A stretch of 64,000 nt of DNA from Devosia ginsengisoli (GCF_024707105.1 NZ_JANQAJ010000009.1:1-64000); one strand, 5' to 3'. Numbered from the stretch's first letter, positions 34,239-43,262 are shown. Notes: generated by a model not told the origin, from the sequence alone. Numbers and translations: made by a program.

Positions 34239-35594
34239 ATGACTATCAAGACCAATTCGGTCCCCGAAGCCGCCCTGACCGGCAGCCTGCGCGACTTCCG
34301 CAGCCCCGAAGGTCCGGACCTGATCGCCCGAACCGATGGCTTCTACGATTGGCAGAACCTGCGGCGCGAACATGAGCTCTGGCCCTATGCCCGTTCGACC
34401 TCGACCGCTCCCCAGGCGCGCTGCGAAGCCCGCAGCGACACAGGCGAAGTCTTTGCCGGTATCAATTTCGCCAGCCAGGATTATCTGAGCCTGTCGTCCC
34501 ATCCCGCCGTCAAGGCCGCCGCCATCGCAGCGATCAATGAATATGGCGTCCATAGCGCCGGCTCTGCCGCGCTGCTCGGCAACACCGCCAATTCGCTGCT
34601 GCTCGAACAAGGCCTCTCCGAATTCCTCGGGGGCCGCGAAATCGTGCTCTACCCCACCGGCTGGGCCGCCGGCTATGGCTCGGTTCAGGGCTTCGTGCGC
34701 GGCAACGACCATGTCGTTATGGATATCCTGGCCCATTCCTGCCTGCAGGAAGGCGCCAAGGCGGCCACGCAGAACATCCACTATCACGGCCATCTCAATC
34801 TCGAAGCCCTGGCCCGCAAGTTGCAGCGCATCCGCGCCAACGACCAGGAAAACGGCATCATGGTCGTGACAGAGAGCCTATTCTCCATGCATTCCGACAC
34901 GCCGGACCTGCTGGCCATGCGCGCCCTCTGCAACGAGTACGGCGCCACGCTTCTGGTCGATTGCGCCCATGACCTGGGCTCCATCGGTGAGGACGGCCTC
35001 GGCCATCTCGGCCTGCAGAATGCGCTCGACGCCGCCGATATCATCATCGGCAGCTTCTCCAAAACCTTCGGCTCCAATGGCGGCTTTATCGCCGTCAAAA
35101 GCCGGGCCACGGCCGAATATCTCAAATATTACAGCGCCACCCACACCTTCTCGAACGCCCTTTCGCCGGTGCAGGCAGCCTCGGTGCTCTGCGCGCTGGA
35201 TATCGTGCGCTCCGAGGAAGGCCGCCTCCTGCGCCGCAAGCTGATGGACAACATCCTCTACCTGCGCGCGGAGATGACCCGCGCCGGCCTCGAAACCCTG
35301 GGCGATCCCTCGCCCATCGTGCCGGTACGCCTCGGCCTCGAAGGGGTTGGGCGCTTTGCCAGCCGGCATCTGATGGCCATGGGCGGCATCGCCAACCTGG
35401 TGGAATATCCGGCTGTGCCCCAGGGCGGCGCCCGCTTCCGCTTCCAGGTCATGGCGTCGCATACGCGCGACGATATCGACCAGGTCGTGGCTATCCTGGC
35501 CAGCGCCATGCGCGAGGCCGATCTCGAATATCGCCTCGGCCATGAAGGCCGGCAGGATACGGGCCCCGCCCACATGGCCACTGCCGTGGCCTGA
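34239..35594 (+). CDS. alpha-oxoamine synthase family PLP enzyme, candidate autoinducer synthase (LqsA/CqsA-like)
   Basis: A 451-residue fold-type I PLP enzyme of the group that joins an acyl-CoA to an amino acid (KBL, BioF, ALAS, SPT, CqsA, LqsA). Visible features are INFASQDYLSLSSHPAVK, the Gly-rich SAGSAALLGNT, H166 in MDILAHSCLQEGAKAA stacking on PLP, D241 in LLVDCAHDLGS, and the Schiff-base lysine K275 in GSFSKTFGSNGGF. LYPTGWAAG resembles the SGW-N motif of CqsA. The usual Glu of VDE-H is Cys here. The extra 75-residue N-terminus is longer than in KBL. ATG 34239 has GGAGAG in front. Followed after 11 bases by a receiver gene and facing a six-TM hybrid kinase, it may make an alpha-hydroxyketone signal. 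The family is firm; the role is inference. Confidence 0.82.
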   Translation: MTIKTNSVPEAALTGSLRDFRSPEGPDLIARTDGFYDWQNLRREHELWPYARSTSTAPQARCEARSDTGEVFAGINFASQDYLSLSSHPAVKAAAIAAINEYGVHSAGSAALLGNTANSLLLEQGLSEFLGGREIVLYPTGWAAGYGSVQGFVRGNDHVVMDILAHSCLQEGAKAATQNIHYHGHLNLEALARKLQRIRANDQENGIMVVTESLFSMHSDTPDLLAMRALCNEYGATLLVDCAHDLGSIGEDGLGHLGLQNALDAADIIIGSFSKTFGSNGGFIAVKSRATAEYLKYYSATHTFSNALSPVQAASVLCALDIVRSEEGRLLRRKLMDNILYLRAEMTRAGLETLGDPSPIVPVRLGLEGVGRFASRHLMAMGGIANLVEYPAVPQGGARFRFQVMASHTRDDIDQVVAILASAMREADLEYRLGHEGRQDTGPAHMATAVA

Positions 35595-35605
35595 CGGAGA
35601 TTGGA

Positions 35606-35990
35606 ATGGCCCCTAAGCTCCTAGCCGTCGATGACGACGCTCCGTCAGCCGAACTGATCGTTCGGGTAGCGGAGCGTTGCGGCTATGACGCCTTTGCCAC
35701 TTCCGACCCGCGCGGGGTAATCAACCTCGTCGCGGCCCTGCGCCCCGATGTGATGGCGGTGGACATTTCCATGCCGCATGTCGATGCCATCGATCTCTTC
35801 CACATGCTCGCCGAGGCGCACTATCCCGGTGACCTCATCATCGTCAGTGGCCAGGACGAGCAGACCCTGAGCATGGTGCAGCGCGCCGCCGAACTCATGG
35901 GGCTCAATCGCCCCCATATACATCAAAAAGCCGCTCGACTTCGCTCACCTGCGCGAAACGCTTACCATACGGCTGGCCAGGGCGGGCTGA
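35606..35990 (+). CDS. single-domain response regulator, frameshifted near its end as sequenced
   Basis: A receiver of about 127 residues. LLAVDDDAPSAELIVRVAER carries the acidic pocket; the phosphoacceptor Asp is in VMAVDISMPHVDAIDLF, followed by LIIVSGQDEQTL. As sequenced, the frame leaves the family after GLNRP. Deleting one C from CCCCC (35909-35913) restores IYIKKPLDFAHLRETLTIRL with the conserved switch Lys-Pro and a stop at 35988-35990, four bases before the convergent gene. It is cotranscribed with the synthase gene and has no output domain, so it probably works in a phosphorelay or by protein contact. Confidence 0.78.
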
Positions 35991-35993
35991 GCC

Positions 35994-36389
35994 TTAGCCG
36001 AAATTCATTGCCGCTTCCGGTGTCTTGGGCCCCAGCACGGCCTGCATCTTGCCCAAGAGGCGCGGCAGGTCCACCGGTTTGGTGTCGAAGTCGATGCAGC
36101 CGGCCGCCAGCGCGTTGGCGCGGTCGCTTTCGAAGGCGCTGGCCGTCAGGGCGATGATCGGCAAGGCCGCCGTCTCGGGGTCGGCGCGGATGCGACGCGT
36201 GGCCTCGCAACCATCCATTTCGCCTAAGCCGATATCCATCAGGATTACATCGGGCATCAGCGCCTTGGCCGCAGCAATGCCGCTGGGGCCGTCTTCGGCG
36301 AAGCGAATGGAAAAGCCGCGCCGCTCCAGCCGCCGGCCGAGCACATCGCGATTGATCGGATTGTCTTCGACGATGAGAACCAGCGCCAT
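35994..36389 (-). CDS. single-domain response regulator (CheY/DivK-like)
   Basis: A 131-residue receiver: VLIVEDNPINRDVLGRRLER (acidic pocket), VILMDIGLGEMDGCEATRRI (phosphoacceptor Asp about residue 51), IIALTASAFESDR and DFDTKPVDLP. All key residues are present. It lies 11 bases downstream of the hybrid kinase gene on the same strand and is the natural receiver for it. Confidence 0.9.
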   Translation of the reverse strand: MALVLIVEDNPINRDVLGRRLERRGFSIRFAEDGPSGIAAAKALMPDVILMDIGLGEMDGCEATRRIRADPETAALPIIALTASAFESDRANALAAGCIDFDTKPVDLPRLLGKMQAVLGPKTPEAAMNFG

Positions 36390-36400
36390 ATCGATATTCC

Positions 36401-38290
36401 TTATGCGTTGGCAGCCTTGGCGCGCGGCTGGCCGCGCACGGATTTGAGTCCGGCCAGTGCCGCCTTGACCTTGCTGGCGTCGAACGGCTTCATCACGATG
36501 CCGTCCGCTCCCGCGGCCAGCGCCTTGGCGCGTTCGCTGAGGATCGAGATCATGAAGACCGGGATATCGGCGGTGACGGGATCGGCCTTGAGCGCAGCGA
36601 GCACGTCCCAGCCATCGAAGCCCGGCATGAGAATATCGAGGAAGATTGCAGCCGGCTTGACCGTGCGGGCAATCTGCAGGGCCGATTGCGGCGCATCGGT
36701 ACAGATCGGGGTATAGTCTTCCTTCATGAACAGCCGCTCGGCCAGTTCGAGGAAATTGCGGTCGTCATCCACGATCAGCAGGCGCGGACGCCGTTCATGG
36801 TCCGGCATATGCCCGCTCATTGCAGCAAAGCCGGCCTTGCGTTGATCGCCTTCGACCTCGCTTTCGGCCACAAATGCCTCGTCCCGCGTTGCCGTCCGCG
36901 GCATCGGGGCAACCGGCGCCGATACGGGCCGTTCGGCGGGTGCCGGCAGGCGGATAGTGAAGCGACTGCCCTTGCCCAACTCGCTTTCAACCTCGATCCG
37001 CCCGCCCATCAGCCGGCACAGATTCTGGCTCAGCGACAGGCCCAGCCCCGTGCCGCCATAGACGGCGGCAATCCTGGAATTGGCCTGGGTGAAATTGGAG
37101 AACAGGGCATTCTGCTGCTCGCGCGAAATGCCGATGCCGGTATCGATGACGGCGATTTCCAGCCACTCCGCATTCCGCCAGGCAGCCAGGGTGATCTGCC
37201 CGTTCTGGGTGAACTTGGCGGCATTGGAGAGCAGGTTGAAAATGGCCTGCCGCAGCTTGGTCGCGTCGGCCCGCATCATGCCCAGTTCCGATCGCTTCTC
37301 GACCACGAAGCTGTTGGTGTTCTTGGCCGCCAATGGCCGCGCCGTGGCCTCGACATCGTCGATCAGCTTGTCGAGATCGACACTCTCCAGATGCAGGGCC
37401 ATCTTGCCCGCCTCGATCTTGGAAATGTCAAGAATGTCGTTGACCATAGCCAGCAGGTGCTTGCCTGCAGCGCTGATCTTCTGCAGGTCCGCGATCTGCT
37501 CGCCGCGCCCGTCCAGCTCGGCATCCTCGAGCAGGATTTCCGAATAGCCCAGCACGGCATTGAGCGGTGTGCGCAGCTCGTGGCTCATCTTGGCGAGGAA
37601 TTCAGATTTGGCGCCATTGGCCCGCTCAGCCTCGTCCTTGGCCTGGGTCAGCGCCTTGAGCGTATATTGGTGGCGATCGATTTCCTTGATCAACTCGGAC
37701 TGGCTGTCCACCACGCTCGAATAATAGGCGGCCATCATGAACACATAGATGTTCGAGCCCAGCGCCGACAGTACCCCCGCCACCACCATGTTCTCCACCG
37801 GAATATGGGTAGGAAAATCGCCATAGAGGTAGAAGCCATAGAGCGCGGCAATGCCCAGCGTGATCTGGCTGAACACGAAGATACGCGCCGTCCAGGTCGA
37901 GCCTAGATACATGAAGGCCAGTAGCGGCACGAGGACCAGCCACACGAGGAAGGGCGAACTGGTGCCGCCGTAATTATAGGTGCCCCAAAGAATGCAGAAG
38001 GTCAGATTCAGCACGGAGGCCATGGCCAGCGGCGTATAGGCGCGTGGGAACAGCTTCACCAGTGCCAGGAACGGCCAGAAGCCATAGATGGACGCCGCCA
38101 GGATCGGCACCTGCCACAGCGGCTGCGGATCGGCGAACCACAGGAAAAGCGGAATGGGCGTGGCGATGATCGGCCCGAAAACGTGGCTGACGATGAACAT
38201 CTGCACCCGCTTGCGCGTATGCAGGTCGCCACTGAGATGGGCGGGGATGAACCAGTTCATCACCCCCTGCAGAAAGGTCAGGATAGCCAC
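36401..38290 (-). CDS. six-TM hybrid sensor histidine kinase with C-terminal receiver (LqsS/CqsS-like layout)
   Basis: A 629-residue kinase. Six helices (about 33-53, 58-78, 84-104, 112-130, 136-156, 168-190) have almost no periplasmic domain, which suits a small hydrophobic ligand. A short coiled coil leads to HisKA with H237 in FLAKMSHELRTPLNAVLGYS, then the ATPase (NLLSNAAKFTQNGQ, DTGIGISREQQ, GGTGLGLSLS). A C-terminal receiver (about 498-615) begins RPRLLIVDDDRNFLELAERL and has its Asp in AIFLDILMPGFDGWD. The order six TM, kinase, receiver is that of CqsS; the HisKA motif itself is ordinary. It is convergent with the synthase-receiver pair. The ligand is not known. Confidence 0.88.
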   Translation of the reverse strand: MAILTFLQGVMNWFIPAHLSGDLHTRKRVQMFIVSHVFGPIIATPIPLFLWFADPQPLWQVPILAASIYGFWPFLALVKLFPRAYTPLAMASVLNLTFCILWGTYNYGGTSSPFLVWLVLVPLLAFMYLGSTWTARIFVFSQITLGIAALYGFYLYGDFPTHIPVENMVVAGVLSALGSNIYVFMMAAYYSSVVDSQSELIKEIDRHQYTLKALTQAKDEAERANGAKSEFLAKMSHELRTPLNAVLGYSEILLEDAELDGRGEQIADLQKISAAGKHLLAMVNDILDISKIEAGKMALHLESVDLDKLIDDVEATARPLAAKNTNSFVVEKRSELGMMRADATKLRQAIFNLLSNAAKFTQNGQITLAAWRNAEWLEIAVIDTGIGISREQQNALFSNFTQANSRIAAVYGGTGLGLSLSQNLCRLMGGRIEVESELGKGSRFTIRLPAPAERPVSAPVAPMPRTATRDEAFVAESEVEGDQRKAGFAAMSGHMPDHERRPRLLIVDDDRNFLELAERLFMKEDYTPICTDAPQSALQIARTVKPAAIFLDILMPGFDGWDVLAALKADPVTADIPVFMISILSERAKALAAGADGIVMKPFDASKVKAALAGLKSVRGQPRAKAANA

Positions 38291-38382
38291 GGGCCGCCTC
38301 GCGCGAGAGTAAGTCCCGACTCTGGCCGCAACACTTTGAAAAGTCGTAAATTATCGTCCCGAACGTGGAGGTATCTGGGGCC

Positions 38383-39594
38383 TTAAAGCCCCAGCACGCC
38401 GTGTTCCAGTGCCGTCATGACGCCGCGCAGTTCGGCCAGCCCCTTCATCCGCCCGATGGTCGGATAGCCCGGCTGCGATCGCCGCCCGAGGTCGTCTAGG
38501 ATGTCCTGTCCGTGATCGGGGCGCATGGGGATGATATGGTCCTTCCGGCCTGCCGCCTTGCGCTTCCTCTCCTCGCGCACGATGGCGGCGATCAGCGCCA
38601 CCATATCGGTATCGCCAGCCAGATGCTCGGCCTCGTAGAACGAGCCGACAATATCGTCATTGTCGCGCTTGACGTTGCGCAGATGCAAGAAATGCACCTT
38701 GTCGCCCAGTCGCTCCATCATGCCCGGCAGGTCATTGTCCGGCCGTGCGCCGAGCGAACCCGAGCACAGTGTCATGCCATTGGCGGGGCTCTCCACCGCA
38801 TCGAGAATGTATTTGTAGTCCGCCTCGGTCGACATGACGCGCGGCAGGCCGAGCAGGGCGAATGGCGGGTCGTCCGGATGGCAGCAGAGCCGCAGACCCA
38901 GGTCCTCAGCGGTCGGCACCACGGCATCGAGGAAATCCACGAAATTGGCGCGCAGCCGCTCTCGGGTGATGGCGCCATATTCGTCGAGATGGCTCTGCAC
39001 ATCTTCCAGCGTCATCGACTCCGTCGAGCCCGGCAAGCCCATGGTGACGTTGCGCGCCAACTGCTTGCGTGCATCATCATCCATATTGGCAAAGCGCCGC
39101 TCGGCCTCGTCGGCAATGGCGTTGGTATAGTCGGTTGTCGCGCCCTGGCGCTGCAACACATGGATATCGAAGGCAGCAAAGTCGTTGATGTCGAACCGCA
39201 TGCACGAGCCGCCATTGGGCACGCTCCAGCGCAGGTCAGTGCGTGTCCAGTCCAGCACCGGCATGAAATTGTAGCAGATGACCTCGATGCCGCTATCGGC
39301 GAGGTTCTTCATCGAGATCTTGTAGTTCTCGATATGCTCGCGCCATGCGTTCTTCTGCTTCTTGATATCCTCGGAAACCGGCAGACTTTCCACCACGTCC
39401 CAGGTCAGGCCCGACGGCGTGCCATCCTTGCGCGTACCGATCTCGGCATGGCGCCTGGCGATCTCCTCGGGCGTCCACACCACGCCATTGGGCACGTGGT
39501 GCAATGCACTCACCGCGCCCACGGCACCGACCTGGGTGATATCGTCGATGCTGCACAGGTCTTTGGGTCCGAACCACCGCCAGGTCTGTCGCAA
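38383..39594 (-). CDS. uxuA: mannonate dehydratase UxuA
   Basis: A 403-residue enzyme that dehydrates D-mannonate to 2-keto-3-deoxygluconate in glucuronate breakdown. I place the start at TTG 39594, because it gives the family N-terminus RQTWRWFGPKD and ACGGAG lies eight bases upstream; the longer open frame to 39843 overlaps the next gene region and is not family-like. Landmarks are VGAVSALHHVPNGVVWTPEE, CYNFMPVLDWTRTDLRW, the metal-binding LCCHPDDPPFALLGLPR and HFLHLRNVKR. It adjoins the hexuronate cluster at 41-47 kb, but with three unrelated genes between. Confidence 0.93.
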   Translation of the reverse strand: MRQTWRWFGPKDLCSIDDITQVGAVGAVSALHHVPNGVVWTPEEIARRHAEIGTRKDGTPSGLTWDVVESLPVSEDIKKQKNAWREHIENYKISMKNLADSGIEVICYNFMPVLDWTRTDLRWSVPNGGSCMRFDINDFAAFDIHVLQRQGATTDYTNAIADEAERRFANMDDDARKQLARNVTMGLPGSTESMTLEDVQSHLDEYGAITRERLRANFVDFLDAVVPTAEDLGLRLCCHPDDPPFALLGLPRVMSTEADYKYILDAVESPANGMTLCSGSLGARPDNDLPGMMERLGDKVHFLHLRNVKRDNDDIVGSFYEAEHLAGDTDMVALIAAIVREERKRKAAGRKDHIIPMRPDHGQDILDDLGRRSQPGYPTIGRMKGLAELRGVMTALEHGVLGL

Positions 39595-39658
39595 ATCAAG
39601 CACTCCGTTATTCTTGTATGGTAGATGCCATGCCACATCCCCGCCTGTGGGAAAAGCC

Positions 39659-40006
39659 CTATTCGTTGGCCAACAGCAACAGTGTATCGACATGGCAGGG
39701 CGACCCCGCCCGGCACCAGCAGGCCAGGTTCCTGCCGCCCAGTTCCGCGCGAATTTTCTCGCGCGGCGGCGGCGCCTTGTCCCCGTCGATTTCGCCCCTG
39801 ATCCAGCGTCCATGGCGCGCCACGGCCTCGGCCTGCGCCCCATCCTTGTCGAGCCCGGTTTCCGCCATCACCTCGGCAATGGTGAAGGGGTTGCCCCACG
39901 GTCCGGGCCGCGCCGCCGACTGCGCCGGCAACCCGTTCAGCGCCTGCGAAACGGCCTGCAGGTCAAAGCCGGCCCGGCGCGACAGCACGATGCGGGCAGG
40001 CTTCAT
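39659..40006 (-). CDS. DUF4326 domain protein
   Basis: A 115-residue protein. The start IVLSRRAGFDLQAVSQALNG, the central PGPWGNPFTIAEVM and the closing LGGRNLACWCRAGSPCHVDT fit DUF4326, in which WGNPF and LACWC-G-PCHAD are conserved. Function is unknown; the Cys/His pattern could bind metal. It overlaps the upstream channel gene by four bases, so the two are cotranscribed. Confidence 0.8.
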   Translation of the reverse strand: MKPARIVLSRRAGFDLQAVSQALNGLPAQSAARPGPWGNPFTIAEVMAETGLDKDGAQAEAVARHGRWIRGEIDGDKAPPPREKIRAELGGRNLACWCRAGSPCHVDTLLLLANE

Positions 40007-40620
40007 TTCCGCATCTCCCGATCGTAGACGAATTTCGGCATTTCCCAGTGGAAGGCCAACGCCAGGACTCGCAGCGTGAAACCGATGACGATGGCAATGA
40101 TAGCCATCAGATCGCCCGGCAGCCCGCCGATCAGCCCAGCATAATAGACCCCACCCGCCACCATGGAGACGGTGGCATAGAGCTCACCCTGGAAAATCAG
40201 CGGAATGTCATTGCACAGCACATCGCGCAGGATGCCCCCGGCCGTCCCCGTCACCATGCCGGCCACAATGACGATGATCGGGTGCACGCCGGCCTCGATG
40301 CCGATATTGCAGCCGATGACGGTGAAGACGACGAGGCCCAGCGCGTCGAGCAGCAGGAAAGGCCAGCGCAGGCGATCCACCAGGCGCGCCAGCGGAATGG
40401 TCAGCAAAGCAGCGCCGCAGACCAGCAGCAGCAAATAGGGGTTTTCGACCCAGACCAGGGGATAGTGGTCGAGCAGGATATCCCGCAACGTGCCGCCGCC
40501 CAGCGCGGTAACGCAGGCTATGAGGCAGACGCCGAACCAATCCATGTTCCGCCGGCCTGCCGCGAGTGCCGCGGTCATCGCTTCGGCGGCGATGGCTATG
40601 TAGAAGGCAATGAGCAGCAT
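40003..40620 (-). CDS. trimeric intracellular cation (TRIC)-type channel, YicG/UPF0126 family
   Basis: A 205-residue membrane protein of seven helices built from two repeats, each with a Gly-rich signature: TALGGGTLRDILLD (about 39-52) and TGTAGGILRDVLCND (about 124-138). This is the prokaryotic TRIC/UPF0126 family, proposed to carry K+ or act as a channel. The ATGA overlap with the DUF4326 gene suggests joint expression. Confidence 0.88.
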   Translation of the reverse strand: MLLIAFYIAIAAEAMTAALAAGRRNMDWFGVCLIACVTALGGGTLRDILLDHYPLVWVENPYLLLLVCGAALLTIPLARLVDRLRWPFLLLDALGLVVFTVIGCNIGIEAGVHPIIVIVAGMVTGTAGGILRDVLCNDIPLIFQGELYATVSMVAGGVYYAGLIGGLPGDLMAIIAIVIGFTLRVLALAFHWEMPKFVYDREMRK

Positions 40621-40699
40621 GCTCCGTCCTGACCTGTCGAAACCGGGTTGTCTTCCGTCACGTTATCGCAAGAGTTTGCCGCGTCCAGTGAGAGCCAGC

Positions 40700-41319
40700 A
40701 TGCGCCAGCCCAAATCCGTCAAAAGCCTCGAAGATCTCGGCCGCGTCCGCCTCAGCGAGAACTTCTTCCTGCGCGACTTCCTCTATTCCGAAATCGCCGT
40801 CATTCATGGCTTCCAGAACATCCCTGACGATCCCGACCTGGCCATGTCAGCCGGCAGGGCGCTCTGCGAAACCCTGCTCGAACCGCTCCAGGCCCGCTTC
40901 GGCAAGATTTCCATCCGCTCCGCCTATCGCTCATCCGAGGTCAACCATTTCGGCAATAGCAACAAGCTCAATTGCGGCCGCAACGAAACCAATTTCGCCG
41001 GCCATATCTGGGACCGCCGCGATGCCGAAGGCCGTATGGGCGCCACCGCTTGCATCGTCGTCAACCGCTTCGTGCCCTATTACGAGCGGACCGGCGACTG
41101 GGAAGCCATGGCCTGGTGGGTGCATGATCACCTGCCCTATCACGACATGGAATTCTTCCCCAAGCTCGCCGCCTTCAACCTGCAATGGCGCGAGCAACCG
41201 GAACGCCGCATCTACAGCTTCATCCCGCCCCGGCGGGGCGGTTGACCGAGCCGGGCAAACCGAATTGGGGCGGCCGGCACGACGAGGCTTATGCCGCGAT
41301 GCTGGCGGAGATCGGCTAG
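40700..41319 (+). CDS. peptidase M15-like protein, last residues in another frame as sequenced
   Basis: ATG 40700 (MRQPKSVKSLEDL) gives 181 residues to a stop at 41245. The core KISIRSAYRSSEVNHFGN followed by NFAGHIWDRRDAEGRMGATA and the later WWVHDHLPYHDMEFFPKLAA resemble D-Ala-D-Ala carboxypeptidase M15 proteins (SAYRS..N, then His/Asp metal ligands). One extra G in GGGG (41235-41238) would replace the ending RRGG-stop with RRGRLTEPGKPNWGG and run to TAG 41317-41319. That stop shares CTAG with the convergent cupin stop. The extension looks natural, so an indel is likely. No signal peptide is seen, which leaves its substrate doubtful. Confidence 0.65.
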
Positions 41320-41651
41320 ACGAAGTCCTGGCGCATGGGCGTGAACACATCCACCAGCCGCCCGCGCGTCAGGGCCACCACGCCATGCACCAGCCCCGAT
41401 GGCACGATGAAGCTGCCACCCTGCTCGACCACCTGGGTTTGCCCGTCGATCGTCACTTCGAACCGCCCCTCGGCCACATAGCTTACCTGGATATGCGGAT
41501 GACTATGCGGCGCACCGACCGCGCCCTGCTCGAAGCCGAACTCCACCTGCATCAGCTCGGGCGTATGGATCAGCACCCGGCGCGTATTGCCCGGCGCCAG
41601 TTCGGTCCAGTCGGTTTCGTTGGGCTGCGCGAACAGCTTCTGCTCACTCAT
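41316..41651 (-). CDS. cupin-domain protein (KdgF-like)
   Basis: A 111-residue single-domain cupin. The metal-binding motifs are HSHPHIQVSYVAEGRFEV (HxH...E) and PSGLVHGVVAL (late His). The small size, YVAEGRFEV and the place behind kduD fit KdgF, which converts unsaturated uronates to their linear ketone form in pectin and alginate degradation. Start ATG 41651, five bases after kduD. Confidence 0.8.
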   Translation of the reverse strand: MSEQKLFAQPNETDWTELAPGNTRRVLIHTPELMQVEFGFEQGAVGAPHSHPHIQVSYVAEGRFEVTIDGQTQVVEQGGSFIVPSGLVHGVVALTRGRLVDVFTPMRQDFV

Positions 41652-41655
41652 CTCG

Positions 41656-42420
41656 TTACCTCGCGAGCCACCCGCCATCCACGGGGATGACGGCGCCATG
41701 CATGTAGTTGGAAGCCTGCGACAGCAGGAACACTGCCGCATCGCCGATATCGGACGGCGCGCCCCAGCGCCCGGCGGGAATGCGCCCGAGAATGGATGCC
41801 GACCGATCCGGATCGGCCCGCAACGCCTCGGTATTGTTGGTCTCGATATAGCCCGGCGCGATCGAATTGACGTTGATGCCCCTGGCCGCCCATTCGTTGG
41901 CCAGCAGCCGCGTGATCCCCAGCACACCGCTCTTGGACGCGGTGTAGCTGGCGACGCGAATGCCACCCTGGAAGCTCAGCATCGACGAGATATTGACGAT
42001 CTTGCCGGTCCGGCCGGCAGCCATCGCCTTCCTGCCGAGCGACTGGCACAGGAAGAACATCGTCTTGAGGTTGATGTCCATCACCTGGTCCCAGTCGGCC
42101 TCGGTGAACTCAACCGCATCGACCCGCCTGATGATGCCGGCATTGTTGACCAGGCCATCGATGGGGCCGTGCTGATCCCAGGCCTGCTCGAACATCACCT
42201 GTGCCGCAGCAGTGGAGCCCAGATCGGCCCGCACAGCCAAGAATTCAGCCCCGAGACCGGCCAGTAGCGCCGCGGTCTCGTCCATATCCGAACGGCCCAC
42301 GCCGATAACCCGCCCGCCGGCCCGGCCAATGCCGAGCGCGATGCCCTGCCCGATGCCGGTATTGGCGCCGGTGACCATCACGGTCTTGCCGGCAAGGCTG
42401 AATGCACTGAGATCGGTCAC
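41656..42420 (-). CDS. kduD: 2-deoxy-D-gluconate 3-dehydrogenase KduD
   Basis: A 254-residue classical SDR. The cofactor motif is TGANTGIGQGIALGIGRAGG, then NNAGIIRRVDAVEFTEADWD, the catalytic Ser in NISSMLSFQGGIR and YTASKSG (Tyr-x3-Lys), and C-terminal IPVDGGWLAR. NNAGIIRR and FQGGIRV are KduD-like. It reduces 3-deoxy-D-glycero-2,5-hexodiulosonate to 2-keto-3-deoxygluconate after KduI. The start overlaps the kduI stop by four bases. Confidence 0.9.
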   Translation of the reverse strand: MTDLSAFSLAGKTVMVTGANTGIGQGIALGIGRAGGRVIGVGRSDMDETAALLAGLGAEFLAVRADLGSTAAAQVMFEQAWDQHGPIDGLVNNAGIIRRVDAVEFTEADWDQVMDINLKTMFFLCQSLGRKAMAAGRTGKIVNISSMLSFQGGIRVASYTASKSGVLGITRLLANEWAARGINVNSIAPGYIETNNTEALRADPDRSASILGRIPAGRWGAPSDIGDAAVFLLSQASNYMHGAVIPVDGGWLAR

Positions 42421-43246
42421 AGCAGCTCGTCCATGCCGATCTTTTCGGCGTCGGTATAATCGATATTGTCGCCGGCCATGGCCCAGATGAAGGTGTAGGA
42501 GCCGGTGCCCGCACCGGCATGGATTGACCAGGGCGGCGAAATCACCGCTTCCTCGTTGCGCATGATGATATGGCGCGTCTCGTCCGGCTCGCCCATCAGA
42601 TGCACCACGAAGGCGTCGGGCTTGAGGTCGAAATAGAGATAGGCTTCCATGCGCCGGTCATGCACATGCGCCGGCATGGTGTTCCACACCGAGCCAGGCG
42701 CGAAGCTGGTCAGGCCTACCACGAGCTGGCAGGTCTTGACGCTGTCGGCATTGACGAACTGGAAGATCGTGCGCTCATTGGCCGTTTCCTGGCTGCCCAT
42801 TTCCAGGCGCTTGGCATCGCTCTGCCGGATCAGGGTCGTGGGGTAGCTGGCATGGGCCGGCGCGCTCAGCAGGTAGAATTTCGCCCCCGCGCCCGAGAAG
42901 CGCACGTCGCTGGCGCCCATGCCCACATAGAGCATGTCGCACGGGCCTACGGCATAGTCCTTGCCATCGACCGAAATGGTGCCGGCGGCGCCGATATTGG
43001 CGGCGATCAGCTCGCGGCGGTCGAGGAAATTGGCGGTCCCCGTCGGCTTGATCGCTTCGAGCACGAGCGCCGCGCCATCGGGCACAGCCCCCCCACCGCC
43101 ATGCGGTCATAATGGGTATAGGTCCAGTTGACGGCACCCGGCGCAAACAGGTCATCGATCAGGAAATGCTCGCGCAGTTCCTCCGTATTCATGGTCGCGG
43201 CGGATACGGGATCGATGGCAAAACGGATGTCGAAATCAGTGGTCAT
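42417..43246 (-). pseudogene. kduI: 5-dehydro-4-deoxy-D-glucuronate isomerase KduI, frameshifted as sequenced
   Basis: KduI, about 276 residues, split over two frames. The N-terminal part (43246 down) has RFAIDPVSAATMNTEELREH and NWTYTHYDRMAVGG. The remainder has ALVLEAIKPTGTANFLDRRE, the zinc site PAHVHDRRMEAYLYFDL and SIHAGAGTGSYTFIWAM. The junction is a run of seven C (43088-43094); one more base restores VGGAVPDGAALVLEA as in the family. It isomerises 5-keto-4-deoxyuronate from pectin or uronan breakdown. The neighbouring operon genes are intact, so a sequencing indel is likely. Confidence 0.88.
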
Positions 43247-43262
43247 GAAATAATCCTGTAAT

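Noticed and set aside
42417..43246. Two separate genes, a short unknown protein and a KduI without its N-terminus
   Set aside because: The two frames join at a run of seven C and together make one KduI of normal length.
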